NCBI RefSeq assembly: GCF_017315985.1
Contig: NZ_JAFLVR010000007.1
Span: forward strand, 1-64,000
Reading direction: 5' to 3'
Source: Candidatus Enterococcus murrayae
Lineage (GTDB): Bacteria; Bacillota; Bacilli; Lactobacillales; Enterococcaceae
Length of the DNA: 64,000 bases
Shown here: positions 1-8,162 of the stretch, in pieces
Numbering within the stretch: the first letter of the stretch is position 1
Layout: each line of letters starts with the position of its first letter
Program-made: the position numbers and the translations under genes
Notes under the pieces: generated by a model
What the model was told of the DNA's origin: nothing
Databases searched by the model: none
What the model saw: only the letters and a program-made list of their open reading frames with translations

Positions 1-42
1 ATAAGAGACAGGGGGGCAGTAGAAAGAAAAGTATTAAATACT

Positions 43-82
43 AAAAACACGGCTGCTTGTTGGTAGAAAGCAGTCGTGTTTT
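43..82 (-). terminator. Intrinsic terminator of the tRNA-Gly gene
   Basis: An inverted repeat (AACACGGCTGCTT against AAGCAGTCGTGTT, one mismatch) is followed on the minus strand by a T-run. It lies directly downstream of the minus-strand tRNA-Gly. The stem is nearly symmetrical and ends in T-runs on both strands, so it may act in both directions. Confidence 0.7.
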
Positions 83-91
83 AAAAAAAGA

Positions 92-162
92 AGCGGGTGA
101 CGAGAATCGAACTCGCGACGGAAGCTTGGGAAGCTTCTGTTTTACCACTAAACTACACCCGC
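92..162 (-). tRNA. tRNA-Gly (anticodon CCC)
   Basis: The complementary strand folds as a full cloverleaf: acceptor stem GCGGGTG/CACCCGC with discriminator T, D-arm GTTT-AGTGGTA-AAAC, anticodon arm GAAGC-TTCCCAA-GCTTC, and a T-arm whose loop is TTCGATT. The seven-base anticodon loop puts CCC at positions 34-36, so it reads GGG glycine codons. The CCA end is not encoded. A promoter lies just upstream. It is a single gene, not part of a visible tRNA cluster. Identity as tRNA-Gly is firm; the CCC reading depends on the 7-nt loop assignment, which fits well. Confidence 0.93.
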
Positions 163-177
163 ATTAGTACATTAGAG

Positions 178-206
178 AGTATAAACCTTTTTATTAAATC
201 TAACAA
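178..206 (-). promoter_or_regulatory. Promoter of the tRNA-Gly gene
   Basis: On the minus strand TTGTTA, 17 bases, then TATACT, with the expected start about 10 bases before the mature 5' end of the tRNA. Seen directly; activity is inferred. Confidence 0.6.
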
Positions 207-228
207 CTATTTCTACCAGACAATAAAA

Positions 229-257
229 TTGACAATTGAGGCAAATCTGATTATCTT
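229..257 (+). promoter_or_regulatory. Promoter of the thioredoxin-like gene
   Basis: TTGACA (229-234), a 17-base spacer, then TATCTT (252-257). It places the transcript start about 30 bases before the ribosome site AAGGAAG and the ATG at 295. Confidence 0.65.
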
Positions 258-294
258 ACAGATAGTAAGTATTGATTTTAGAAAGGAAGACTCT

Positions 295-633
295 ATGAAG
301 AATTTATCAACCGTTCAAAAGGCTCTTACTGAAGAAACAAATAATGTAGTCTTCATCTCCTCTGAATCATGTAGTATTTGCCATGTAGATGAACCAAAAG
401 CAAGAAAACTTGCTGAGGATTACAATATTTCTTTTCACCATATGGATATTATGCATGAACCAAGGCTAGCCGGCTTCTTTGAGGTTCTAACAGTTCCTGC
501 CGTTTTGGTTTATCATGATGGAAAAGAAATCGCACGACAAGCGCGTTTCATTGACTTCAAATCGTTGGAAAAGCTTTTACAACAATTACCCAAGGATTCA
601 AAAGCAACAGATTATCAAAATGTATTCACTTAA
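295..633 (+). CDS. Thioredoxin-like thiol-disulfide protein
   Basis: 112-aa cytoplasmic protein with the thioredoxin fold pattern. It has an N-terminal strand VVFISSESCSICHVDEP with a CxxC redox motif (CSIC, about residues 27-30) and a cis-Pro segment TVPAVLVYHDGKE (about 66-78). The active site CSIC differs from classical CGPC, as in YdbP/YtpP-type bacillar thioredoxin-like proteins. The ATG at 295 is chosen because AAGGAAG lies just upstream and because an upstream extension would run through the tRNA gene. It is monocistronic, between its own promoter and a strong bidirectional terminator. The likely role is thiol redox maintenance; no partner is visible. Confidence 0.85.
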   Translation: MKNLSTVQKALTEETNNVVFISSESCSICHVDEPKARKLAEDYNISFHHMDIMHEPRLAGFFEVLTVPAVLVYHDGKEIARQARFIDFKSLEKLLQQLPKDSKATDYQNVFT

Positions 634-693
634 AAAAGACTGAGCACATTGTAATGCCTCCTTATTGAGGACACTACACCTGCTCAGTCTTTT
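632..693. terminator. Bidirectional terminator between trx-like gene and rex
   Basis: AAAAGACTGAGCA (634-646) pairs with TGCTCAGTCTTTT (681-693), with T-runs on both strands. It sits between two convergent genes and probably serves both. Confidence 0.85.
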
Positions 694-697
694 ACTT

Positions 698-1336
698 TTA
701 TTTGTTATCTGTATTATGGTGTAAGAAATAAATCAATGTTTGCAATTCGTTGGTTAAATCAACGCTTTGGATAATGACATCATCAGGTGCCGTTAAACGA
801 GCTGCTGTAAAGTTCAAGATTCCTTTAATCCCTGCATCAGCTAATTGATCAACAACTTGCTGGGCTTGTTGGGCCGGTAAAGTCAAAATCGCGATTTCAA
901 TCTGCTGTAATTTGATTTGTTCTACCATATTGTCCAATGGATATACTGGAATACCATCAACGATGCGTCCTACAATATCCTCTTTAACATCAAAAGCACA
1001 GCTTACACGAATACTGTTGCTTTGGTGAAACTTGAATTTTAACAAGGCACTCCCCAGATTACCAACACCGACTAATGCTACATTAGTCAATTGGTCATCA
1101 TTTAATATCTTTCCGAAGAAATGCATCAAATCTTCAACATCATATCCGTATCCACGTTTACCTAATTCACCAAAGTAAGAAAAATCGCGACGGATCGTTG
1201 CGCTATCGACTTGGATCGCCTCACTTAATTCTGTAGATGATACTTTGGTTTTTCCAGCATTATTTAAAATACGCAAATACCGATAGTATAACGGCAATCG
1301 TTTAACAGTCGCTTTTGGAATTGAATGTTCTTTCAC
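698..1336 (-). CDS. rex: Redox-sensing transcriptional repressor Rex
   Basis: 212-aa NADH/NAD-responsive repressor. The N-terminal winged helix (residues about 1-80, with SSTELSEAIQVDSATIRRDFSYFGELGKRGYGY) is the highly conserved Rex DNA-binding part. A Rossmann domain follows, with VALVGVGNLGSALL around residues 87-100. In Gram-positive bacteria Rex senses the NADH/NAD ratio and represses fermentation and respiration genes when NADH is low. The start is GTG, with AAAGGAG seven bases upstream. It is divergent from the ABC-F gene, the same pairing as ydiF-rex in Bacillus. A Rex-box-like palindrome lies in the shared upstream region, suggesting autoregulation. Confidence 0.96.
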   Translation of the reverse strand: MKEHSIPKATVKRLPLYYRYLRILNNAGKTKVSSTELSEAIQVDSATIRRDFSYFGELGKRGYGYDVEDLMHFFGKILNDDQLTNVALVGVGNLGSALLKFKFHQSNSIRVSCAFDVKEDIVGRIVDGIPVYPLDNMVEQIKLQQIEIAILTLPAQQAQQVVDQLADAGIKGILNFTAARLTAPDDVIIQSVDLTNELQTLIYFLHHNTDNK

Positions 1337-1431
1337 AATAACTCTCCTTTATCAAAAAAATTCGTAAATGTTGACTACTGCACTATAATAGCAATAATCT
1401 AACTGAAATTGCAACGCACTTGCTCGAAATT

Positions 1432-1448
1432 TTGTGAAAAAATCACGA
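1432..1448. promoter_or_regulatory. Possible Rex operator in the rex / ABC-F intergenic region
   Basis: TTGTGA-AAAAA-TCACGA resembles the Rex consensus TTGTGAANNNNTTCACAA, but the half-sites are one base closer and the right arm ends in CGA. Next to it, CGATTGG (1446-1452) pairs with CCAATCG (about 1472-1478), so the ABC-F leader may also fold. Proximity to rex supports a function; the altered spacing counts against it. Confidence 0.4.
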
Positions 1449-1538
1449 TTGGCTGAAATGACCGCTTCCAATCGCAACGTCCTTAAAAATATGTTAGACT
1501 AAATCCATTCGGAAAAATAAATTTAAGGAAGATATCCA

Positions 1539-3458
1539 ATGATTTTACTACAAGCAAATCAGGTTGCCCGCTACTTTGGTGCGGATACGTTATTTGAAAA
1601 TATCCATCTCGAGATTGCCAGTAAGGCGCGGATCGGTTTAGTTGGACGAAATGGCGCGGGAAAATCTACTCTACTAAAAATAATTGCCACTATCGAAGCA
1701 CCAGATGCTGGACAAATTATCAAAAATAAGCAAGCCAGCTTAGGCTATTTGGCTCAAGACACGGGCCTAGATTCTCATGAAACTATTTGGAATGAAATGC
1801 TCAAGGCCTTTGATAAGGTGCGTCAAATGGAGAATCGAATGCGAGAAGTTGAAATTGCCATCGGTGAGACGCCAGAAAGCGATAGTCGTTATGCTTCCCT
1901 ATTGAAGGAATACGACCAGCTTCAACATGATTTCAATGATCAAAATGGTTACGGCTATGAGAATGAGATTCGTAGTGTTCTCCATGGTTTCAAATTTGAT
2001 GAAAGCTTTTATGATAAAGAGATCAGTACTTTATCAGGGGGGCAAAAAACGCGTTTAGCCTTAGCTCGAATGCTGTTAGTTAAACCTGACATCTTGATTC
2101 TTGATGAACCAACAAACCACTTAGACATTGAAACTTTGGCTTGGTTGGAGGATTATCTGCAAGGATATCCAGGGGCCCTGCTGATTGTCTCCCATGACCG
2201 TTACTTTTTGGATCGTGTGGTCAATGAAATATATGAGATCTCACGTCACAAAATCCGCCATTATACTGGAAATTATTCCCGTTATCTAGATTTAAAGGCA
2301 GCTCAGCTTGCCAGTGATTGGAAAGCTTACGAAAAGCAGCAGGTCGAGATTGAAAAACTGGAAGACTTTGTCGCACGTAATTTAGTGCGTGCTTCAACAA
2401 CCAAACGAGCGCAAAGTCGACGTAAAACCTTAGAAAAAATGGACCGCCTGGATCGTCCAGATGGGAAAGAGAAATCAGCCAAGTTCATGTTTGATATCGA
2501 CAAAGTGTCTGGCAACGTGGTTTTACAAGTCGAGGAAGCGGCGATTGGTTATCAGGAAACCTTATCAGAGCCCATCGATTTAGATATTCGTCGTGAAGAT
2601 GCTATTGCACTTGTCGGCCCAAACGGGATTGGGAAATCGACTTTATTGAAGTCATTGATTGGACAGCTTCCCTTTATTAAAGGAGAGCCGCATTTCGGAA
2701 CGAACGTTACCGTGGGCTATTACGATCAAGGTCAAGCTGATCTGCATGGAAATAAAACAATCCTAGCTGAGCTTTGGGATGAACACCCTACTACTCCTGA
2801 AAAAGATATCCGTAATGTTTTGGGCGGGTTTCTTTTCAGCGGTGAAGATGTAGAAAAGACGATTCCGCTGTTGAGTGGTGGAGAAAAGGCCCGTGTTGCT
2901 CTAGCAAAACTCTCTATGAACAAAGAAAACTTTTTAATTCTTGATGAACCAACGAACCACTTAGACATTGATAATAAGGAAGTTTTGGAAAATGCCTTGA
3001 TCGATTATCAAGGAACGCTGCTCTTTGTTTCCCACGACCGCTATTTTATTAATCGTATTGCGAACAAAGTGATCGAATTATCTCCTGAAGGCAGTAAATT
3101 GTATCTTGGGGATTACGATTATTATTTAGAGAAGAAAAAAGAAGAAGAAGAAATCGCTGAATTACAGGCAAAAGAAGAAGCACCTGTTGAAGCGCCAAAG
3201 AAGAAATTCTATCAAGATAAGGAGCAGCAAAAATTAATCCGCAGTTTGCGGCGAAAAATCGAAGCAATTGAAGAAAATCTTTCTGCTTTAGATGAAAAGA
3301 TTGACGAATTAGAAGTACAAATGAGTCAACCTGATGTCTTGAATGACCACGTCCAACTATTAGAACTGACAAATGATTTAGAGGCAAAAAAAGCTGAGCA
3401 AGAAGAACAGCTTTCCAGCTGGGAAGAACTCAGCTTAGAACTAGAAGAATTTGAATAA
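1539..3458 (+). CDS. ydiF: ABC-F family ATPase, YdiF type
   Basis: 639-aa soluble protein with two tandem ABC domains and no membrane segment, the mark of ABC-F ribosome-associated ATPases. Walker A motifs are GRNGAGKST (about 36-44) and GPNGIGKST (about 360-368); signatures are LSGGQKTRLALA and LSGGEKARVALA; both Walker B sites read LDEPTNHLD. An interdomain linker at about 250-310 is rich in basic residues. The C-terminal 100 residues form a charged coiled coil, as in YdiF/Uup-type members. These proteins act at the ribosomal E site to relieve stalling, and some members give antibiotic resistance. Linkage to rex matches Bacillus ydiF, so a housekeeping role is more likely than resistance. 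Confidence 0.92.
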   Translation: MILLQANQVARYFGADTLFENIHLEIASKARIGLVGRNGAGKSTLLKIIATIEAPDAGQIIKNKQASLGYLAQDTGLDSHETIWNEMLKAFDKVRQMENRMREVEIAIGETPESDSRYASLLKEYDQLQHDFNDQNGYGYENEIRSVLHGFKFDESFYDKEISTLSGGQKTRLALARMLLVKPDILILDEPTNHLDIETLAWLEDYLQGYPGALLIVSHDRYFLDRVVNEIYEISRHKIRHYTGNYSRYLDLKAAQLASDWKAYEKQQVEIEKLEDFVARNLVRASTTKRAQSRRKTLEKMDRLDRPDGKEKSAKFMFDIDKVSGNVVLQVEEAAIGYQETLSEPIDLDIRREDAIALVGPNGIGKSTLLKSLIGQLPFIKGEPHFGTNVTVGYYDQGQADLHGNKTILAELWDEHPTTPEKDIRNVLGGFLFSGEDVEKTIPLLSGGEKARVALAKLSMNKENFLILDEPTNHLDIDNKEVLENALIDYQGTLLFVSHDRYFINRIANKVIELSPEGSKLYLGDYDYYLEKKKEEEEIAELQAKEEAPVEAPKKKFYQDKEQQKLIRSLRRKIEAIEENLSALDEKIDELEVQMSQPDVLNDHVQLLELTNDLEAKKAEQEEQLSSWEELSLELEEFE

Positions 3459-3478
3459 CTTACAACTTTTGACCGATG

Positions 3479-3525
3479 ACACCTTCCCTTTTTTTCGTTT
3501 TAATGAAAGAGTGGAGGTGTTTTTT
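3479..3525 (+). terminator. Terminator-like hairpin whose 3' arm contains the next gene's ribosome site
   Basis: ACACCTTC (3479-3486) pairs with the GGAGGTGT arm (about 3513-3520), followed at once by six T. This fits a terminator for the ABC-F gene. The same 3' arm holds GGAGGTG, the only ribosome site for the ATG at 3526, and the T-run is its spacer. Folding would therefore hide the ribosome site. Confidence 0.55.
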
Positions 3526-4185
3526 ATGAGGCGAAAAATTCGACCTTTTTCAATTTTATTTGGCTTTTTTTTAGTGATCGCCAGTCTAGGTATCCTCTCT
3601 TCTCGATTCTTTCACTTTAATAATGCTGTCAGCAGTCAGCAAGATTTTTCTGCTAGTGCAAATCAATATCTTCAGGAGCATGGGCAGGATTTTCCCTTAT
3701 TGCTGCAAACTGACTCGCGCTGGGCGAATAAGGCCTATGGCAGCGGCTCTGATCAAAATGACCTAGCTACGAACGGCTGTGCTATCACCTCTTTGGCAAT
3801 GATCCTTTCTTATCAGGAAAAGCGGACGGTATACCCTACCGAGATTTTAGAATGGAGCAGTAATCGCTATTATGAAGCCGGGCAAGGAACTGCTTGGTCT
3901 ATTTTCCCTGCCTTCGCTCAAAATTATGGATTGAGCCTACAAAATCTTGGCAAGGATCAGGGCCAGATCCAACAACATATCAATCAAAACCAACCATTAG
4001 TAATCTCTGTCAATCCAGGTGAGTTTACCGATGTCGGACACATTATGGTGATCAAAAAGGATTTACAAAGCGATCAATTAATCGTTTATGATCCGAATGA
4101 TTCACCAGATAAGGAACACTATAAACAAAAATATTCCTTGGATCAGCTGATGCCGCAACTTGCTAATGCCTGGGTTTATAACTAA
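3526..4185 (+). CDS. Secreted C39-like cysteine peptidase
   Basis: 219 aa. An N-terminal basic stretch (MRRKIRPF) and hydrophobic segment to about residue 25 form a signal peptide or membrane anchor. The rest is a papain-like C39_2 domain: FPLLLQTDSRWANKAYG, then NGCAITSLAM with the presumed catalytic Cys, and GHIMVIKKD with the presumed catalytic His, followed by YDPND. Proteins of this type are exported peptidases or amidases of unknown target in many Firmicutes. ATG 3526 is preferred because GGAGGTG precedes it by seven bases; the longer frame from 3451 would overlap the ABC-F gene. A strong terminator follows. Confidence 0.85.
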   Translation: MRRKIRPFSILFGFFLVIASLGILSSRFFHFNNAVSSQQDFSASANQYLQEHGQDFPLLLQTDSRWANKAYGSGSDQNDLATNGCAITSLAMILSYQEKRTVYPTEILEWSSNRYYEAGQGTAWSIFPAFAQNYGLSLQNLGKDQGQIQQHINQNQPLVISVNPGEFTDVGHIMVIKKDLQSDQLIVYDPNDSPDKEHYKQKYSLDQLMPQLANAWVYN

Positions 4186-4197
4186 CTTAAAACAAAA

Positions 4198-4235
4198 AAT
4201 AAAGCTGGCAGAAATATGCCAGCTTTATTTTTTTG
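4198..4235 (+). terminator. Terminator of the C39 peptidase gene
   Basis: AAAGCTGGCA-GAAATA-TGCCAGCTTT followed by a long T-run. A textbook intrinsic terminator. Confidence 0.9.
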
Positions 4236-4396
4236 GGGGTGCCTGCTTTCACAGGGGAAAAAGAATTATTTTTAGGGTTAAGTTCATCTTACGCCAATTA
4301 TTTGAAAAAGCTATGAGCATTTTAAATAAAAGTTAGAAAAAAATGTGGCGTTATTATGAAGAGCCCTGCTTATTATAATTAACCAAAAACATTCAT

Positions 4397-4443
4397 GCCT
4401 TCATTCTTTTTCAAGAAATCCAGCATGAAGGTTTCTTTTTTTA
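4397..4443. terminator. Possible weak terminator at the end of the uronate/aldonate operon
   Basis: CCTTCAT and ATGAAGG arms lie 20-odd bases apart, with T-rich sequence on both sides. It is downstream of the minus-strand eda gene. The stem is short, so termination is only suggested. Confidence 0.35.
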
Positions 4444-4453
4444 ATGTTGGAGG

Positions 4454-5092
4454 CTATTTGATTTGATCAACTAACGTCTTAAGAATTTGATCCATCTTCT
4501 TTCCATTATCCTCTTTGATAATTTTTTCAGAAAGAATAAAGGAACCGCCCACTCCTAATACGTGCGGGTTCTCAAGGTACTCGACAAAATTCTGCTCGTT
4601 AATCCCACCAGTAGGCAAGAATTTCATATCATAGAACGGCCCGCTCAAAGCATTAATTGCTTTTAACCCTCCATAAATATCTGCGGGGAAAAATTTTACG
4701 ATTTTGATGCCATACTCTGCTGCCAGCTGAATATCTCTTGGCGTAGCGGTTCCAGGAAAAACGGGAATGTCCCGTTCCAAGCAATACTCAATTACTTCAG
4801 GAACAACCGCGGGAGAAACAACAAAGCACGCACCATTTTCAACAGCGGTTTCAGCTTCTGCTAAGGTTCGGACAGTCCCTGCTCCCACTAGGAGTTTTTC
4901 AGATTCTGACAATCGTTTGATTGCCTCCGCAGCTAGCTCACTTCGAAAAGTCACTTCGATCAGTGGAACATCATTTCTCACCAGTATCTCTTCAGCTTTG
5001 GATAAATAATTTAAATCAGTTGCGGTGTAAAGCGGCAACAGTTTGGTTTGCATTAGTTGTTCATAAACCTGATGCTCTGTATTTACGGCCAT
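4454..5092 (-). CDS. eda: 2-keto-3-deoxy-6-phosphogluconate aldolase
   Basis: 212-aa class I aldolase of the KDPG/KHG family, splitting KDPG to pyruvate and glyceraldehyde 3-phosphate in the Entner-Doudoroff pathway. Visible family motifs are PLIEVTFRS (with the catalytic Glu), LLVGAGTVRT, FVVSPAVVPEVI, VFPGTATPRDI, KFFPADIYGG with the Schiff-base Lys, and FLPTGGI. It is the last gene of the nine-gene operon. ATG 5092 is taken as start because AGTGAGAG precedes it; a GTG at 5104 would add MREK. It supplies the final step for the adjacent mannonate dehydratase. Confidence 0.93.
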   Translation of the reverse strand: MAVNTEHQVYEQLMQTKLLPLYTATDLNYLSKAEEILVRNDVPLIEVTFRSELAAEAIKRLSESEKLLVGAGTVRTLAEAETAVENGACFVVSPAVVPEVIEYCLERDIPVFPGTATPRDIQLAAEYGIKIVKFFPADIYGGLKAINALSGPFYDMKFLPTGGINEQNFVEYLENPHVLGVGGSFILSEKIIKEDNGKKMDQILKTLVDQIK

Positions 5093-5118
5093 TTTCTCTC
5101 TCACTTTCTACGAGATTC

Positions 5119-6186
5119 TTATTCTTTTCTTCTAGTAATAGCTTCGTGCAGCCCCTGCATATAGGTAATCCCCATCGCACGATCATACAAGCCGTATCCT
5201 GGTCTTGCTACTTCGCCCCAAAGCGTCCGTCCATGGTCTGGACGAATGACACCATCAAAGCCGACTTCTATTAGAGCCTCCATAATCGCATACATATCAA
5301 GTGATCCTTCAGTGGATAAATGCGCGGTTTCTTTGAACTTGCGATAGCCCAAAAACTCGACATTACGGAAGTGAACAAAGTTGATTCGATCACCAATTGC
5401 ATGAACGATTTCTACCATATCATTTTCTGGGTCTGCGCCTAATGCGCCTGTACATAAGGTCACTCCGTTGTATGGAGAATCTACCATGCTGATGATGCGT
5501 TGCAAATCAGCCAAATTTTTGGTGATTCGCGGAAAACCAAAAATCTCCCAAGGAGGATCATCCGGATGAATCCCCATTCGCACATCTGCTTCTTCGCAAA
5601 CAGGGATAATTTTTTCAAGAAAGTATTTTAAATTCTCAAATAGATCATCTTCTGTCACACCATCGTACATTTCAACTAGTGAATTGAACTTGTTCAAGCG
5701 CTCTTCTTCCCAACCAGAAAGCTGAAAGCCTTTTGATTGGCTGCTGATCAATTTGTACATGTCTCCTGGTTCCATATTGTCTACTACTGCTTGGTCGTAA
5801 AGCAAGGCCAAACTACCATCTTCATTTTCATAATTAAGCGTTGTTTTTGCCCAACCAAAAATCGGCTTAAAGCTGTAACAAATCAAGTCTACACCGCAAG
5901 CAGAAAGATTTTTGATCGTTTGAATGTAGTTGTCAATATAATGATCTCGTTCAGCTGTGCCTGCTTTGATTGCATCATGAATTGCGACGCTTTCAATTCC
6001 TAACAGTTCTAATTTTTCTTTTTCGATAGATTCTTTTAATGCCCGTATTTCTGAAACTTCCCAAACATCGCCTGGTAATTTATTCAACAATGTACCGACA
6101 ACGCCGTTGATACCGGGGATTTGTCTCACATGATTTAAAGGAATGGAGTCGCCTTTCTCTCCATACCATCTAAAGCCCCATTTCAT
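5119..6186 (-). CDS. uxuA: D-mannonate dehydratase
   Basis: 355 aa, the normal UxuA length. It begins MKWGFRWYG and carries conserved blocks including HPDDPP, LCTGALGA, INFVHFRN, HLSTEG and RPDHGR, matching the metal-dependent TIM-barrel enzyme that converts D-mannonate to 2-keto-3-deoxygluconate. A ribosome site AGGAGG precedes the ATG. It sits 26 bases upstream of eda in the same operon. No KDG kinase gene is present nearby, so either a kinase elsewhere is used or the substrate arrives already phosphorylated by the PTS; the second idea is speculative. Confidence 0.96.
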   Translation of the reverse strand: MKWGFRWYGEKGDSIPLNHVRQIPGINGVVGTLLNKLPGDVWEVSEIRALKESIEKEKLELLGIESVAIHDAIKAGTAERDHYIDNYIQTIKNLSACGVDLICYSFKPIFGWAKTTLNYENEDGSLALLYDQAVVDNMEPGDMYKLISSQSKGFQLSGWEEERLNKFNSLVEMYDGVTEDDLFENLKYFLEKIIPVCEEADVRMGIHPDDPPWEIFGFPRITKNLADLQRIISMVDSPYNGVTLCTGALGADPENDMVEIVHAIGDRINFVHFRNVEFLGYRKFKETAHLSTEGSLDMYAIMEALIEVGFDGVIRPDHGRTLWGEVARPGYGLYDRAMGITYMQGLHEAITRRKE

Positions 6187-6209
6187 TAATTCTGGCCTCC
6201 TAGTCCTAT

Positions 6210-6653
6210 TTAAAAGTCGTCTTCGTCATCCTCTTCCTCAATTTCGGAAACATGCCAAATATCTAAACTATCTGCGCCCTGTGCCATTATTGCAGGTGCA
6301 GCTTCTTGCACGGGTGTGCTCAAAATTTGGTGGTTGATCGTTTCCAGTAACATCGGCAGGTTTACGCCGCCGAGCACATAAACATTTTCTTGAAGTGCTG
6401 GATCTAATCCATTGGTAATCAAAACGGATTGATTGTAAGGACTAGCACTGACTAAATCTGTCAGAATGATTACCCCAGCATTTTGGTCGACCTCTTTAAC
6501 AGCCGCTTCAATTTGGTTTCCTAATTCTTGGACATCGTCTCCAGGATTTAAATTGACCGTAGCAATATTATTGGTTGCTCCGACGATTACTTCCGCTGCA
6601 TCCTTCAATCCATCACTTAATTTTCCGTGTGTAGCAATTACAATTCCTAACAT
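6210..6653 (-). CDS. PTS mannose-family EIIA component
   Basis: 147 aa. It starts [16 protein letters not shown], with the phosphorylatable His at residue 9, and contains [16 protein letters not shown] and NLPMLLE, typical of ManX-type EIIA domains. The acidic tail [11 protein letters not shown] resembles the tail of the partner EIIC (FNDDDDYDDGF). ATG 6653 follows GGAGGGG; the in-frame ATG four codons upstream lacks a site. It passes phosphate from HPr to the EIIB encoded upstream. Confidence 0.93.
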   Translation of the reverse strand: MLGIVIATHGKLSDGLKDAAEVIVGATNNIATVNLNPGDDVQELGNQIEAAVKEVDQNAGVIILTDLVSASPYNQSVLITNGLDPALQENVYVLGGVNLPMLLETINHQILSTPVQEAAPAIMAQGADSLDIWHVSEIEEEDDEDDF

Positions 6654-6669
6654 ATGCCCCTCCATTCTC

Positions 6670-7542
6670 TTACTGAAACAAACTCGTTACAGCAGTAATA
6701 TTTTCCATGTTCAACTGCTTCGCTTTTAAATCGGCTGGATTTAAATAATAGGCGGCATTTTCCTGATCGCTTCTTGCACTGAAGAGATAACTTACCTTTT
6801 GGTCTGCCGGTTGATATTCTATCTTTCCGTTGATGTTTTTATCATTCGGTGATTTACCAACTAAATGTAACGGCGCTGATGAACCAACACTATCTAAATA
6901 ATAAATTTTGCACTGTCCGCTAACCTGTTTCTGCAATTCCTCCAAGCCCTTATTGCCATAGCTGCCTTCATCTAAAAAGGCATAAGCGATATTTTTTTGC
7001 TTATTTTCTGCTATCATTTTTAACATCGCTAACAGAGAAGACGTATTGCGAACCAGTGTTTTCCGGTTAGATAACCCTTTGGTGATTTTTCCGAATAATA
7101 CAAAGTAGCCTGCGTAAACGGCCATAATCATAAGAGTACTAGGTGAATTGAAGTTAAACGAATTTGGTGAAAACCGCATATAAATCAATGTACCTAGTAT
7201 CCCTAAAAGGATCGCAATTATCGTGCTGAGCAAAATGAACTTAGTGGTCTTTTGGGCCTGGTCCTTGCGATTGAACAGCTGATAAGACCCGATACTTTCA
7301 GGAGGAGTATCATAGAAGGTACAAATCACGCGATCTGCCTGTTTAATGTTACCGACGTAGACATTTCGAGCAGCATATTTCTTTTGCTGGTTATATTCAA
7401 TTACTTGAATATCCTTACGCATTTTTGCAATATCGGTCACCAATGCCGCTAGAAATCTTTTCTTGCTCTTTTCTGTCCGACGCAGCCGATAAACATATTG
7501 GTAACGAAATAGCCAATCTTTGAATACCTCTGTTTGCTCCAT
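6670..7542 (-). CDS. Membrane protein with a degenerate M28-peptidase-like domain
   Basis: 290 aa, inside the PTS operon between EIIB and EIIA. Two hydrophobic helices lie at about 101-121 and 136-152. The flanking parts follow the M28 aminopeptidase pattern: RNVYVGN / [12 protein letters not shown] (60-80, where M28 has HYD), [14 protein letters not shown] (166-179), [17 protein letters not shown] (184-200, the EE/GS block) and [10 protein letters not shown] (211-220, the NLDMVG block). The first metal-binding His is Tyr here (FYD, 76-78), so classical zinc peptidase activity is doubtful. It may be an accessory or regulatory membrane protein of this transporter. The family assignment is my own pattern match. 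Confidence 0.6.
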   Translation of the reverse strand: MEQTEVFKDWLFRYQYVYRLRRTEKSKKRFLAALVTDIAKMRKDIQVIEYNQQKKYAARNVYVGNIKQADRVICTFYDTPPESIGSYQLFNRKDQAQKTTKFILLSTIIAILLGILGTLIYMRFSPNSFNFNSPSTLMIMAVYAGYFVLFGKITKGLSNRKTLVRNTSSLLAMLKMIAENKQKNIAYAFLDEGSYGNKGLEELQKQVSGQCKIYYLDSVGSSAPLHLVGKSPNDKNINGKIEYQPADQKVSYLFSARSDQENAAYYLNPADLKAKQLNMENITAVTSLFQ

Positions 7543-7575
7543 CTACACTCTCTCCTGTTCTTCAGTCAGTGAATT

Positions 7576-8082
7576 CTATAAGCCAAATTGTTTTAAAACA
7601 TCCTTCAAGCTGGATTTTGGTGCCGATGGCGTCGCTTGGAAATAAATATTTTCGACGCCATAATTTTCATTCATGTCTTTTAATCGTTCCGCATCCTCTT
7701 TATTTAAGTAAACAGATTTGGTGACTAATAAATCTTTTTCGGGGTCCTTTTGCGCAATACCTCCGATATTCAACTCTTTCATCGGTACGCCATGTTTTAC
7801 TAGATCGTAAATCACACTCACCGTTTTTGTGATCAAAATACAGTTATATTCCTTAAAATTGAATTCATCCCAATAGAATTTTGCTTTTTCCGGAGTGATT
7901 ACGATCGTCTTCTGGCCTGTCCGGCTGCCAGCATTCTTATACAAATCGCGCATAAATTTATCTTTTGCTACTACTTCGTCAACGACAAAGATAGAATTTA
8001 CTCCACTTTTTTGCGATAAGGTCATCATAACCTGTCCGTGAATCAATCGTTCGTCTACTCGAGCTAAGTTAATTACGCCCAT
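7576..8082 (-). CDS. PTS mannose-family EIIB component
   Basis: 168 aa. The motif VDERLIHGQVM near the N-terminus carries the phosphorylated His (about residue 15) of ManX/SorB-type EIIB proteins. NIGGIAQ and the C-terminal helices are also typical. It accepts phosphate from the EIIA and gives it to the sugar during transport by the EIIC/EIID pair. A good AAAGGAAG site precedes the ATG. Confidence 0.93.
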   Translation of the reverse strand: MGVINLARVDERLIHGQVMMTLSQKSGVNSIFVVDEVVAKDKFMRDLYKNAGSRTGQKTIVITPEKAKFYWDEFNFKEYNCILITKTVSVIYDLVKHGVPMKELNIGGIAQKDPEKDLLVTKSVYLNKEDAERLKDMNENYGVENIYFQATPSAPKSSLKDVLKQFGL

Positions 8083-8162
8083 TTAACACACTTCCTTTTC
8101 CACATTAAGTATTTTCTTTATTCTTCTAACAATGAAAAGTAGAATAGAGCCTCTTTTCTAAA

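Noticed and set aside
97-294. A 66-codon N-terminal extension of the thioredoxin-like protein.
   Set aside because: It would run through the tRNA-Gly gene; the ATG at 295 has its own promoter and ribosome site.
3049-3387. A 112-codon frame opposite the ABC-F coiled coil.
   Set aside because: It is the complement of a repetitive Glu/Lys-rich coding region, which often stays open by chance.
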